64,000 bases of DNA from Mycobacterium kubicae (GTDB lineage Bacteria > Actinomycetota > Actinomycetes > Mycobacteriales > Mycobacteriaceae): the NCBI RefSeq assembly GCF_015689175.1, contig NZ_CP065047.1, positions 186,001 to 250,000 of the forward strand, in the 5' to 3' direction. Positions 47,063 to 55,523 of the stretch are shown here, in pieces (the first letter of the stretch is position 1; each line of letters begins with the position of its first letter). A model generated the notes under the pieces. It had not been told where the DNA came from and made no database searches. It saw only the letters and a list, made by a program, of their open reading frames with translations. The translations under genes were made by a program, and so were the position numbers.

Positions 47063-48142
47063 CTAACCGGCTTGTCGGGCAGCGTTTCCCAGACGCAGCT
47101 GGGAGATGAGAGGGCGGCTCGGCATGTGCGCACGCAGGACCGGCGCAACCTCGGATTGGAACAGTTCCAGGCTACGACGCTGCTGAGCGGGGGTCACGCC
47201 GTCGGCATCGGCGCTGAGATGCATGACTTCATGGCCGAGCTGTTCGTGATAGCGACCGACCTTGTCGATGACCTGCTCGGGACTGCCGATCACCGCCGAA
47301 CTGCGCGCTACGAAATCTTCCACCGAGTCGAACACCACAGGCATGCCGACCCGGCGCTGTACGGCCAACCGCGCCTCGATCACCGGCCGGTAGGTAGCCA
47401 GGGCCTCCTGAGACGTCGGCGCCACGTAGAAGCCGGCGGTCCCCGCACCCACCAACGCATCCTCGGGTCGGTGGCCGTAGAACTCCCAACGTTGCCGATA
47501 GTGACGTACCAGTTCGGCATACGGCTCGACCGTGTTGCTCACGTTGGCGGAGAAGATGGGGTCACCGTGGCGAGCGGCGAGATCCACCGAGTCCCTACTC
47601 GTTGCGCTGCCGTGCCAGATCCGGATCCTGGCCTGCAGCGGCCGAGGGACCGTCTTGGCGTCGACGAGCTCCGGGCGGAAGTGGCCCGACCATGTCACGC
47701 GCTCGTTCTGCCACAGCTGCCGGAACAGCTCGTACCCTTCTCGGTTGCGGTCCCATTGGTCGGCGGCGGTCACGTGGAACAACTCTGCCTGCGCCGCGCC
47801 GTTCCCCTTCCCGATGATCAGCTCCAGCCGCCCATCGGACAGATTGTCCAGCGTCGAATAGTCCTCGAACGCGCGCACCGGATCCAGCAGACTCAACGTC
47901 GTCACGCCGGTGAACAGGCCAATCGTCGATGTTCGCGCCGCGATGTTGCTCAGCACGACCGGCGGAGACGACGAGATGAACGGATCCTCGTGCCGCTCGC
48001 CCACCGCAAAACCGTCGTATCCGAGTTCCTCGGCGAGCACCGCCTTCTCGATCACCTCGCGCAGGCGATTGGCCGCGCTCTTCTTCTCGCCTGTGACCGG
48101 GTCGGGAAGGTGCGTAATCAGCGTTATCAGCAGGAACTTCAT
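47063..48142 (-). CDS. Luciferase-like (LLM) flavin-dependent monooxygenase
   Basis: A 359-residue luciferase-family protein. EELGYDGFAVGERHEDPFISSSPPVVLSNIAARTSTIGLFTGVTTLSLLDPVRAFEDYSTLDNLSDGRLELIIGKGN follows the group that uses FMNH2 rather than F420. The segment ARIRIWHGSATSRDSVDLAA matches substrate-pocket regions of alkanal monooxygenase-type proteins. It lies 16 bp upstream of the frameshifted DUF1684 gene, so the two form a likely operon. Substrate unknown. Confidence 0.88.
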   Translation of the reverse strand: MKFLLITLITHLPDPVTGEKKSAANRLREVIEKAVLAEELGYDGFAVGERHEDPFISSSPPVVLSNIAARTSTIGLFTGVTTLSLLDPVRAFEDYSTLDNLSDGRLELIIGKGNGAAQAELFHVTAADQWDRNREGYELFRQLWQNERVTWSGHFRPELVDAKTVPRPLQARIRIWHGSATSRDSVDLAARHGDPIFSANVSNTVEPYAELVRHYRQRWEFYGHRPEDALVGAGTAGFYVAPTSQEALATYRPVIEARLAVQRRVGMPVVFDSVEDFVARSSAVIGSPEQVIDKVGRYHEQLGHEVMHLSADADGVTPAQQRRSLELFQSEVAPVLRAHMPSRPLISQLRLGNAARQAG

Positions 48143-48210
48143 CGAATTGGAAAAACGGGGTGTGTCGCTTCTTCATTCCCGCGGCTGCTGCGCCGACGCA
48201 CACAGTCACC

Positions 48211-49866
48211 TCAGCCGATGTTGTAGAGCGTCTTGACGTTCTCGTGCAGCTTGTTGGGTAGCGGCGGCGCTTCGTACGTATCGGTGACCACCTCGATGTA
48301 GGTGGCCTGGTCACCTTGGGCCGCCTTGGCCAGGGCCTCGTCGAGCTCACCGCAGGTCGTTACCCGCTCGGTGAACCAGTCGTCACACCCGAGGGCGTGC
48401 GGCAGCTCGGCGTAGTTCCAGGTAGCCACGTCGTTATAGACGATTCCGGGATCCTTGCACAGCAGCCGTTCGATGAGGTAGCCGGAGTTGTTCAGCACGA
48501 AGATGATTGGACGCAGTCCCAGGCGATGGAATTGGCTGATCTCCTGCACCGTCAACTGATGCGAGCCCTCCCCGGTGATCAGCACCACCCGGCGGTCGGG
48601 TGCGGCGACGGCGGCTCCGAGGGAGGCCGGGGTAGCCCATCCGATCGCGCCCCACAGTGTCTGGTTGTAGAAGCGCGCGCCGTGGGGCAGCTGAGCAAAC
48701 GCTAATCCCATCGAGCAGGTCCCTGTCTCGGCGATGACGATGTCGTCTTCCCGAAGGAAGTCGGCCCAGCGCGGATACAGCGCCGCCGCGGTAATCGGTT
48801 CGGCGGCTGATCCGACCACCGGGCCCAATGAGGTGGGCCGCGGCCCCGGCGGGAAGCGCTTGGTCCAGGCGCGACTCGCCAGCTCGCGCAGAACGTCGGC
48901 CATCTCTACGTTTTGGTAGACCGCGGAGCCGACCGTGGTGCGGTGCAGGCCGATGTCGATGGTGCGGGCGGGGTCGAGGCGGGCGGTGAACGCGCCGGTG
49001 TTGAAGTCCGTCTGCATTGTGCCCACCGTGATGACGACGTCCGCGGACTCGACGAACACCCGGACGTCTTCTTCCATGAGTTGACCGTCGTACATACCGA
49101 TGTAGCGGGGGTGGTCTTCATCAATCGCCGACTTGTCGGCGAACATGGTGGCAAAGGGCAGTCCCGCCGCATCGACGAACTGGGTTGCGATGTCGGTGAT
49201 GTGAAGTCGGTGCAGCAGGAGTCCCGGCAGCACGCATGCCGTCGAAGCGGCGGAGAGCGCTTGTGCGACGGCGTCGACCGCTGCGGTCAAAGCCTCGGGC
49301 TCGCTGACGGGAAGGGGCAGCGGCGCCGAGGTCGCCAATATGGGCTTGTCGACCACGTCGGTGGGAAAGGCCAAGTACACCGGGCGGCGGTTGTACAACG
49401 CTTCGTGAATCAGCCGCTCGGTCTCGGACACCACGTTGGCCGGGGTGATGATGGCGCTTGCGCCGACGACGATGTCCGCCATCTTGCGGAACAACTCGAA
49501 CTCCCCGTTGCCCAGCGTGTGATGCACCAGAGCGCGGTTGGCCTGCGTCGCGAGGTTGGGCATGCCGACGAGATGGAAGACGGGCAGGTGTTCGGCGTAG
49601 GCGCCGGCCACCGCGCTGATCGCACTCAACTCGCCGACACCGTAAGTGGTGCTCACGGCGCCCACACCCCGAACGCGCGCGTAGCCGTCGGCCGCGTATG
49701 CGGCGTTGAGTTCGTTGCAGCAGCCGATCCAGTTGATTTCGGGGTGCGCCACGATCGCGTCGTGCATGGGGAACGCGAAATCGCCTGGGACGCCGAAGAC
49801 GTCGCTGATGCCGATCTCGTGGAGACGACGCAGAACGTAGTCGATGACGGTAGGGGTGGTGGACAT
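48211..49866 (-). CDS. ThDP-dependent 2-keto-acid decarboxylase (pyruvate/indolepyruvate decarboxylase family)
   Basis: A 551-residue ThDP enzyme. Glu52 (GCCNELNAAYAADGY) is the cofactor-activating residue, His115-His116 (ALVHHTLGN) the active-site pair of pyruvate decarboxylases, and GEGSHQLTVQE…NNSGYLIE the Mg-ThDP motif. It fits the family of M. tuberculosis Rv0853c (Kdc), though its C-terminal half looks closer to true pyruvate decarboxylases. It would form aldehydes from pyruvate, indolepyruvate or branched 2-keto acids. The ATG of MSTTPTVIDY is chosen. The gene lies 95 bp after the cysteine-repeat gene. Confidence 0.88.
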   Translation of the reverse strand: MSTTPTVIDYVLRRLHEIGISDVFGVPGDFAFPMHDAIVAHPEINWIGCCNELNAAYAADGYARVRGVGAVSTTYGVGELSAISAVAGAYAEHLPVFHLVGMPNLATQANRALVHHTLGNGEFELFRKMADIVVGASAIITPANVVSETERLIHEALYNRRPVYLAFPTDVVDKPILATSAPLPLPVSEPEALTAAVDAVAQALSAASTACVLPGLLLHRLHITDIATQFVDAAGLPFATMFADKSAIDEDHPRYIGMYDGQLMEEDVRVFVESADVVITVGTMQTDFNTGAFTARLDPARTIDIGLHRTTVGSAVYQNVEMADVLRELASRAWTKRFPPGPRPTSLGPVVGSAAEPITAAALYPRWADFLREDDIVIAETGTCSMGLAFAQLPHGARFYNQTLWGAIGWATPASLGAAVAAPDRRVVLITGEGSHQLTVQEISQFHRLGLRPIIFVLNNSGYLIERLLCKDPGIVYNDVATWNYAELPHALGCDDWFTERVTTCGELDEALAKAAQGDQATYIEVVTDTYEAPPLPNKLHENVKTLYNIG

Positions 49867-49961
49867 CTGGAACCCGATCTTTCGGAGACGAATGGGCGTG
49901 GTCGGCCGGACCAACGTTACGAAGGTAGCGTCATCGGGTCCAATGGAAATTGGCTATGCCT

Positions 49962-50426
49962 TCATGCACGTAATTTATGAGCGGGCGGGTATTGCCCAGG
50001 CTCCACATGAACGTTCCGGGCGCCCTTGACGTTTCGCAGCCCCGAGCAATTCACACAGCCGACGCACCCCACGCAGTCCGTGCAGCGCACGCATCCCACG
50101 CAGGCTGCACATCGGGTACAGGCGATACATGCCAGGCATGCCACGCACTCGCGGATACCAACACACAAGACACTCAACGCGCTGGCGATCACCGCGACAC
50201 TGCCCGCAGTGAGGGCGGAACCGGCCACCGCCACGCTGCCTGCGGTCGCGACCGATCCGGCGACCGCGACGGAGCCCGCGGTCGAGGCTGATCCGGCCAC
50301 GGCGGTGCTTCCTGCGGTCGCGACCGATCCGGCGACGCCAACACTCTGGATCGTGGCTACCGAGCCGACGATTGCGTCGGCGTCGACGGTGGTCCCCACA
50401 TCCCACTGCAATGCCATACGCCCCAT
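49962..50426 (-). CDS. Two-zone repeat protein: GS-hexapeptide repeats then cysteine every third residue
   Basis: A 154-residue protein of no family I recognise. Residues 21-82 repeat G-S-V-A-T/V-A with period six, eleven units with Ser at 22+6n. From 88 on, the same register continues but Cys replaces Ser: Cys at 88, then 94, 97, 100 … 127, i.e. twelve cysteines at exact three-residue spacing (CVACLACIACTRC…CVNC). A last RNV-x3-RNV repeat keeps period six. This continuous phase suggests one beta-solenoid (left-handed helix-like) with a ladder of thiols, able to bind metal or form disulfides. No signal peptide. It starts 4 nt after the helR stop, so it is translated from the same transcript. 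High third-position GC supports coding. Confidence 0.72.
   Translation of the reverse strand: MGRMALQWDVGTTVDADAIVGSVATIQSVGVAGSVATAGSTAVAGSASTAGSVAVAGSVATAGSVAVAGSALTAGSVAVIASALSVLCVGIRECVACLACIACTRCAACVGCVRCTDCVGCVGCVNCSGLRNVKGARNVHVEPGQYPPAHKLRA
50239..50336 (-). repeat. Two exact 26-bp direct repeats inside the GS-repeat gene
   Basis: Identical 26-bp blocks at 50239-50264 and 50311-50336 are 72 bp apart, exactly four hexapeptide units. This implies recent duplication or gene conversion within the repeat zone. Confidence 0.8.
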
Positions 50427-50430
50427 GATG

Positions 50431-52635
50431 TCAGCCCGGCGACCCTATTTCGACGAGTCCGGACAATGCTGGCGGCAACGGGTCAACGTGCAAGACCCCC
50501 AGGCGTTGCGTCGCGCGAGTCAGCGCCACGTAGAGGTCGGCCGCGCCCCGCGGGCCGTCGGCGAGGATCTGTTCGGGCGCCACCACCAGCACCGCGTCGA
50601 ACTCCAGACCTTTGGTTTGCGACGGTAGTACGGCATCTGACACACCCGCGGGTCCGATCACCACGCTGGTGCCTGGACGGCCAGTTTCGCCCTGAACGAA
50701 TTCTTTGATGGCGGAGGGTATCTCGTCGGGGGATATGCGGCGAGACCAAGGGCGGAACCCGCAGGCGCGGACTGATTCCGGCGCTTGAACACCCGGTGCG
50801 AAGTCGGCCAACAGCGCGGTGGCGACGGCCATGATCTCGGCAGGTGTGCGGTAGTTGACCGACAACGATCGGTAGACCCACCGACCCGGCACATAGGGTT
50901 CGAGCATCGTGTCCCACGATGTCGCACCGGCCGCCGACCTGCGTTGGGCGAGGTCACCGACCACCGTGAAAGACCGGGCTGGACAGCGCCGCATCAGCAC
51001 CCGCCAGTCCATTGCGGAAAGTTCCTGAGCCTCGTCGACAACGACATGGCCGTAAGTCCAGTCGCGGTCGGCTGTGGCGCGCTCGACCAGCTCACGCGTA
51101 TCACGCTCGACGAACCGGTCCGCTAGCTCCGCGCCGTACAAGAGGTCTTTTGCGAGCAGGTGATCCTCGTCGTCCATGAGGTCCTCCCGGCTGGTCATCA
51201 TGTCCAGCACTCCGGCGGCGTACTGCGCGCGTAGGGCGGCCTCGGTTTTTTGGGTCCGCTCGGCGGCCTCTTCGGCGGCCTTGTCGCGGCCCAGAAGGTC
51301 GACGAGCTCATCGAGCAGCGGAACGTCGGACACGGTCCACGCGTCCCCTTTGGAGCGCAATAGCGCAGGGTCCGCCCCGGCCGCGTGTAGCCGGTCGGCG
51401 GAGGTGTACAGGTCGGACAACAGCGCCTCGGGCGTCAGAATCGGCCACAGGGAGTCCAGCGCGGCACTGAATCGCTGGTTGCCGGCGAGCTCTTCGAGGA
51501 GGTCGCCGCGCAACTCCTCCCAAGCGGCACGATCCTGTCGGGTCAACCAGCCGCGGCCTATTCGCCCTATCGCCCGTTCGGTGAGCACCCAGGTGACGAT
51601 GTCGGTGAACACGGTACGGGCCTCGTTGTGTGGCAGCCCACTGTCGCGGGCTTCCTGTCTGGCCCACTCAGCTGTCTCGGCGTCGATTCGCACGGTGACA
51701 TCCGACAAGTCGATGAGCAGTGGCTCAGGTGGCAATCGTTGGCGGTCGGCCACCGCGGCCGCCAGCACATCCAACAGGCGCAGCGAACCCTTCAGTCGCG
51801 CGATCTGCGGGGCATCCTCGGCGGTGACGTGCAGACCGGGTACTAGGTCGCCGGTGGTCGTGAACACCACTTCGGATTCGCCCAGGGAGGGCAGCACCCG
51901 GCCGATGTGGTTCAGGAACGCGTGGTTGGGGCCAACGACCAGCACACCTTGATGTTCGAACCGATCCCGCAGGGTGTACAGCAGGTAGGCCACGCGGTGT
52001 AGCGCGACCACGGTCTTCCCGGTGCCCGGACCACCTTCGATCACCAGGACGCCCGGGTGGTCGAGCCGAATGATCTGGTCTTGCTCAGCCTGAATCGTCG
52101 CCACGATGTCGCGCATGCCGGCACCGCGCGGCGCGTTCACCGCCGCCAGCAGTGCTGCGTCACCGCGCTCTTCGCCACTGGGGTTGCCGAAGACCTCGTC
52201 GGTGAAATCGAGCACTTGGCGTCCGCGGGTGTGGAACTGTCGCCGCCGACGCATGTTCTCCGGCGCCGCGCCGGTCGCAACGTAGAACGCGCGCGCCGCT
52301 GGCGCCCGCCAGTCCAACAACAACGGTTCGTATTCGTTGGACTCGTCGAGAAGGCCGATGCGGCCGATGTACATTCGCTCGCCCGAAAGGCTGTCGAGTC
52401 GACCGAAACACAGGCCGCTGTCCGCGACATCCAATCGCTTCACCGCTTTGGCCAGTGATCGGACCGCCACGTCCCGCGCGACGAGTGTCCCGCCATCCAT
52501 CATGTCCACGGGCTCACGCAAGGCGGCGGTGTAGCTGTCCTTCAGCTGCGTTCGCTCAGCGTCCAACCGGGCATAGAGAGCGGCGACATAGGCGCGCTCT
52601 GATCGCAATTCGTCTTCGTAATCCTGAGTTGACAC
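50431..52635 (-). CDS. helR: HelR/HelD-type RNA polymerase recycling ATPase
   Basis: A 734-residue superfamily 1 helicase-like ATPase without 2B/DNA features. An N-terminal coiled coil (residues 5-45, DYEDELRSERAYVAALYARLDAERTQ) is the HelD secondary-channel arm; PEGRMYIGRIG-type 1A domain, Walker A GGPGTGKT (201-208), VVDEAQELS motif II, VVGDLAQRRS and the C-terminal YVALTRATQRLGVLHVD motif VI follow. HelD removes stalled RNA polymerase from DNA; the HelR subgroup also displaces rifamycins and gives resistance. GTG start; length agrees with mycobacterial HelD (about 736). A rifamycin-associated element lies upstream. Confidence 0.9.
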   Translation of the reverse strand: MSTQDYEDELRSERAYVAALYARLDAERTQLKDSYTAALREPVDMMDGGTLVARDVAVRSLAKAVKRLDVADSGLCFGRLDSLSGERMYIGRIGLLDESNEYEPLLLDWRAPAARAFYVATGAAPENMRRRRQFHTRGRQVLDFTDEVFGNPSGEERGDAALLAAVNAPRGAGMRDIVATIQAEQDQIIRLDHPGVLVIEGGPGTGKTVVALHRVAYLLYTLRDRFEHQGVLVVGPNHAFLNHIGRVLPSLGESEVVFTTTGDLVPGLHVTAEDAPQIARLKGSLRLLDVLAAAVADRQRLPPEPLLIDLSDVTVRIDAETAEWARQEARDSGLPHNEARTVFTDIVTWVLTERAIGRIGRGWLTRQDRAAWEELRGDLLEELAGNQRFSAALDSLWPILTPEALLSDLYTSADRLHAAGADPALLRSKGDAWTVSDVPLLDELVDLLGRDKAAEEAAERTQKTEAALRAQYAAGVLDMMTSREDLMDDEDHLLAKDLLYGAELADRFVERDTRELVERATADRDWTYGHVVVDEAQELSAMDWRVLMRRCPARSFTVVGDLAQRRSAAGATSWDTMLEPYVPGRWVYRSLSVNYRTPAEIMAVATALLADFAPGVQAPESVRACGFRPWSRRISPDEIPSAIKEFVQGETGRPGTSVVIGPAGVSDAVLPSQTKGLEFDAVLVVAPEQILADGPRGAADLYVALTRATQRLGVLHVDPLPPALSGLVEIGSPG

Positions 52636-52700
52636 ATGCCCCCATATGCGCGAGTTCCGGCCCAGATTTTGGTCTGGCCAGCGATTGTGCGGCATACCCC

Positions 52701-52719
52701 GGGTCTTGCCGCAAGCCCC
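52701..52719 (-). promoter_or_regulatory. Rifamycin-associated element (RAE) upstream of helR
   Basis: On the minus strand the sequence reads GGGGCTTGCGGCAAGACCC, matching the published 19-bp RAE consensus (GGGGCTTGCGGCAAGGCCC) at 18 positions. RAEs drive rifamycin-inducible expression of resistance genes in actinobacteria, including helR. It sits 65 bp before the helR start codon. Confidence 0.85.
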
Positions 52720-52776
52720 GGGGTCGGATATAGATTGAAGGTGAGAACGACCGATCGTCTTCTCAGTGTTGCGACC

Positions 52777-53523
52777 TCATCCGAACATCAACGTCGCGAG
52801 TTCACCTATCGAGGACCCGGATACATCCCAGCGACCCGAGGGCTCCAGGTCGCTGGTCTGCCCCGGGCCGTGCTCCTGCGGCCTGGCCACGAATCCCGTT
52901 GCCAAACCAGCTTTTTGGGCGGCCGCCAGGTCGCGATTGTGGGCCGCCATGAGCATCACCTCACCCGGCGCCAGGTCGAGCAGGCGCGCGGGCGCCAAGT
53001 AGGCCTGCGGGTCGGGCTTGTAGGCCCGACTGATATCCGAACCCAGCACCACATCCCATGGCAAACCGGCATGTTTCGCCATCTCCACCAGCAGCCCGGT
53101 GTTGCCGTTGGACAGCGGGCCGACAATGACATGACGCTTCATGGCGGAGATGCCGTCGACGCTATCCGGCCACGGCGGCAACCAACGCCACGAGCGGGCC
53201 AGCGCCCGCAATTCGTCGTCCGGAAACTCCTCCGGTCGCATTCCGAGGTCGCTCAGCGATGCCTCCAGATTTTCTCGGTGCAGTACGTCCAGCGAGGCGA
53301 AGTCCCGGCGACCTGAGCGCACCGCCTCCATAGCGGGCTGATAGCGCATGCGCCAGTCAGCGGCGAACGCCAGCGGTTCCACGCTCAAGTCGTGCTGTTG
53401 CGCGAACTCACGGATTGCCTGGGCGATGCCCGAGCGCCAGTCGACAACGGTTCCGAAGGTGTCGAAAAGTATCGCGCGCACTGTCAGACCCGTCGAGGGC
53501 GAACGATATTGGACCATCTCCAA
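52777..53523 (-). CDS. HAD-superfamily hydrolase, L-2-haloacid dehalogenase type
   Basis: A 248-residue HAD protein with motif I ILFDTFGTVVDWR (Asp21 nucleophile), motif II GPLSNGNTGL and lysine in SRAYKPDPQAYL, then motif III-like MLMAAHNRDLAAAQKAGL. The DTFGT variant and the SNGN motif are typical of type II 2-haloacid dehalogenases; many such proteins are phosphatases in practice. It lies upstream of the RAE on the same strand, so is transcribed separately from helR. Two ATGs within the first three codons. Confidence 0.87.
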   Translation of the reverse strand: MEMVQYRSPSTGLTVRAILFDTFGTVVDWRSGIAQAIREFAQQHDLSVEPLAFAADWRMRYQPAMEAVRSGRRDFASLDVLHRENLEASLSDLGMRPEEFPDDELRALARSWRWLPPWPDSVDGISAMKRHVIVGPLSNGNTGLLVEMAKHAGLPWDVVLGSDISRAYKPDPQAYLAPARLLDLAPGEVMLMAAHNRDLAAAQKAGLATGFVARPQEHGPGQTSDLEPSGRWDVSGSSIGELATLMFG

Positions 53524-53606
53524 AGGCTAGCCGTCCCAAGGAAGTGTTCAGGGAACAGCCGTAACCTCGCCAAGGTAGGGCACAGACCAACCGGAAGGCG
53601 CGGCCA

Positions 53607-54659
53607 TTGTCTGCAGACGACCGCCGGTACGTGATCGTCGGCGCGGGCGCGATCGGCGGGACCGTGGGCGCAGTGTTGGCCCGAGCAGGAGTACCGGTGG
53701 TGCTGGTCGCGCGGGGCCGGCACGCCGAGGTACTGGCCGCAGCCGGCATGACGCTGCGGACACCCGACGGCACCTTCCACGTCCCCGTCACCGCGGTGAT
53801 CGCGCCGGAGGAGGTGCGGTTGACAGAGCGCGACGTGCTGGTCTTCACGACGAAGACGCAACAACTCGATGCCGCTTTGCAGCAATGGGTTGATCAACCG
53901 GTCCATCGCGGCGACGGCCGTACCGGTACCGCAGGGGAACTGTTGCCGGTGCTAACGGCGCTCAACGGTGTTGCCGCCGAGGAGAAAGCGTTGCGCTACT
54001 TTCGCCGCGTCTTCGGTGTCTGTGTTTGGTTACCTGCCGTTCACTTGGAACCGGGCGAAGTTATTGCGCGGTCTTGGCCTGTGGTCGGGCAGTTTCATAT
54101 AGGCCGCTGGCCCGCATCGGCAGGCACCGCGACCGACGCGCAACTGTTGGCTGAACTCGGCGAGTGCTGGGGCGCTGCGGGCATCCGGGTGCGCTTTCCC
54201 GATGACGTGGTCCCATGGAAGTACAACAAGCTATTGAGCAACCTCGGGAATGCCGTGGGTGCGCTGGCGGCCGATGCGGCCGATGTCAGCGACGTAGTGG
54301 CGGCCCTGCGCGCCGAAGCTGAGGACGTGTTGCATCGCGCGGGAATCGGGTATGTCTCATTCGAAACCTCCTCCAAGGCAAGGGCGGACGGGCCGACCGT
54401 GCGTCCGGTACCCGGCTGCAATGTCGGAGCAAGCAACTCGACCTGGCAGTCGTTGAGCCGCCATACCGGCAATGTCGAGACCGACTTTCTCAATGGGGAG
54501 ATTGTGCGGATCGCTCACCGGCACGGCATCACGGCTCCTGTCAATGCCGCCCTGGCACGCGCCGCACGTGGGGCGGCGGGTAACGGCGTTGCCTTGAACA
54601 GCTATTCGGCCGAAAGCCTGCGAAATCTGTTGGGGTTGAATGTCGTTAATGAGAGGTGA
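53607..54659 (+). CDS. Ketopantoate reductase (ApbA/PanE) family protein
   Basis: A 350-residue NADPH-binding protein with GAGAIGGTVGAVLARAG near the N-terminus, TKTQQLDAAL, and LTALNGVAAEEKALRYF carrying the conserved Asn-Gly. KYNKLLSNLGN contains the catalytic Lys of ketopantoate reductases. It is longer than classical PanE and has an extended C-terminus with ASNSTWQSL, so it may act on another 2-keto acid. TTG start as the best in-frame codon. It converges with the OpuAC-like gene by 3 bp. Confidence 0.85.
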   Translation: MSADDRRYVIVGAGAIGGTVGAVLARAGVPVVLVARGRHAEVLAAAGMTLRTPDGTFHVPVTAVIAPEEVRLTERDVLVFTTKTQQLDAALQQWVDQPVHRGDGRTGTAGELLPVLTALNGVAAEEKALRYFRRVFGVCVWLPAVHLEPGEVIARSWPVVGQFHIGRWPASAGTATDAQLLAELGECWGAAGIRVRFPDDVVPWKYNKLLSNLGNAVGALAADAADVSDVVAALRAEAEDVLHRAGIGYVSFETSSKARADGPTVRPVPGCNVGASNSTWQSLSRHTGNVETDFLNGEIVRIAHRHGITAPVNAALARAARGAAGNGVALNSYSAESLRNLLGLNVVNER

Positions 54660-54662
54660 CGC

Positions 54663-55385
54663 TCAGCGCTGCAGCCTGTCGTCGAGTTCGCTCACCTTGG
54701 CGTTACCCAGGTGCAGCGCAGCCAATTCGGTCAAAGCGGCAGTGCCGATCCGCTGCTCGGCATCCCTGCGGACAAGCACGGTCGCTTGATCGGTGCCGCC
54801 GAGCAGACCCTTGGGCTCCTCGAGCTCGCGGATCTGGTAGCGGTGGTGTAACCATTGCGGTTGCCACAGCGGAATGACCACCCACCGCCTTTCGGCGACA
54901 GCGTCCACGAATCGGCCGAAGCACTGTGCTTGGGTGCCGGTCTCGAACCGGTACCCGGCCGCGTGCAACCCGTACTGCGACACGATGGCAGTGGAGAAGC
55001 GGCTGATGCCGGCGCCGGGATTGATTCCTTGAATCAGCCGTTCCATGTGTTGCAACGCCGGGGCCCGCAGCAGATCGGCAACTTCAGCCACCGCCTGGAC
55101 CGGCACGTAGTCGGGCACGCCCCAGAGGCAGTACGGCTCGTAGAGAACGGCGACTTCTCGCACCTGCTCACGGAAGGGAGCCAGGTAGGCGCCGTGGCTG
55201 TCGGGGAGCCATGCGGCCACCAGGACATCGACCTCACCACTGCCGAGACGACGGAACATGTCCTCGTGCGGAGCGGCGGAGCGTTCGATGCGATGACCGT
55301 GTGCAACGAGGACGTTCTCGACTTCGCGCGCCGCCGCGTCGTGGAAGCTCAAGTCGATATGGCCGACCCGGACCGGCTCGCTCAC
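54663..55385 (-). CDS. Glycine-betaine binding (OpuAC)-like protein without signal peptide
   Basis: A 240-residue protein with the OpuAC-type substrate-binding fold: VRVGHIDLSFHDAAAREVEN at the N-terminus, DVLVAAWLPDSHGAYLAPF, and WVVIPLWQPQWLHHRYQIREL, whose tryptophans fit the betaine cage. The GTG start has GGAAGGAG upstream and gives no signal peptide or lipobox; no ABC permease or ATPase is adjacent. It may be cytosolic, a sensor or a binding module with a distant partner. The preceding frame adds MYAAVACSSG only. Confidence 0.75.
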   Translation of the reverse strand: MSEPVRVGHIDLSFHDAAAREVENVLVAHGHRIERSAAPHEDMFRRLGSGEVDVLVAAWLPDSHGAYLAPFREQVREVAVLYEPYCLWGVPDYVPVQAVAEVADLLRAPALQHMERLIQGINPGAGISRFSTAIVSQYGLHAAGYRFETGTQAQCFGRFVDAVAERRWVVIPLWQPQWLHHRYQIRELEEPKGLLGGTDQATVLVRRDAEQRIGTAALTELAALHLGNAKVSELDDRLQR

Positions 55386-55523
55386 CCGAGCACTCCTTCC
55401 TGAGCTGCAAGCTACGGCGGCGTACACTATGCGTTAGTTAAGCGAACAATGTTGACGCGGATGCCGAGGCACCTGCGCACCTACGTTGCCACGTCTCATA
55501 TCGAAATGCAGCGGGAGGCCCTT

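Noticed and set aside
50100..50420. CRISPR-like or satellite repeat at the GS-repeat gene
   Set aside because: Repeats follow codon hexads without spacers and lie in a coding frame, so they are protein repeats.
50026..50628. Long plus-strand frame opposite the cysteine-repeat gene and the helR 3' end
   Set aside because: It is antisense to two well-supported genes; its Thr/Pro/His-rich repeats are the mirror of the real GS/Cys repeats and there is no ribosome binding site.
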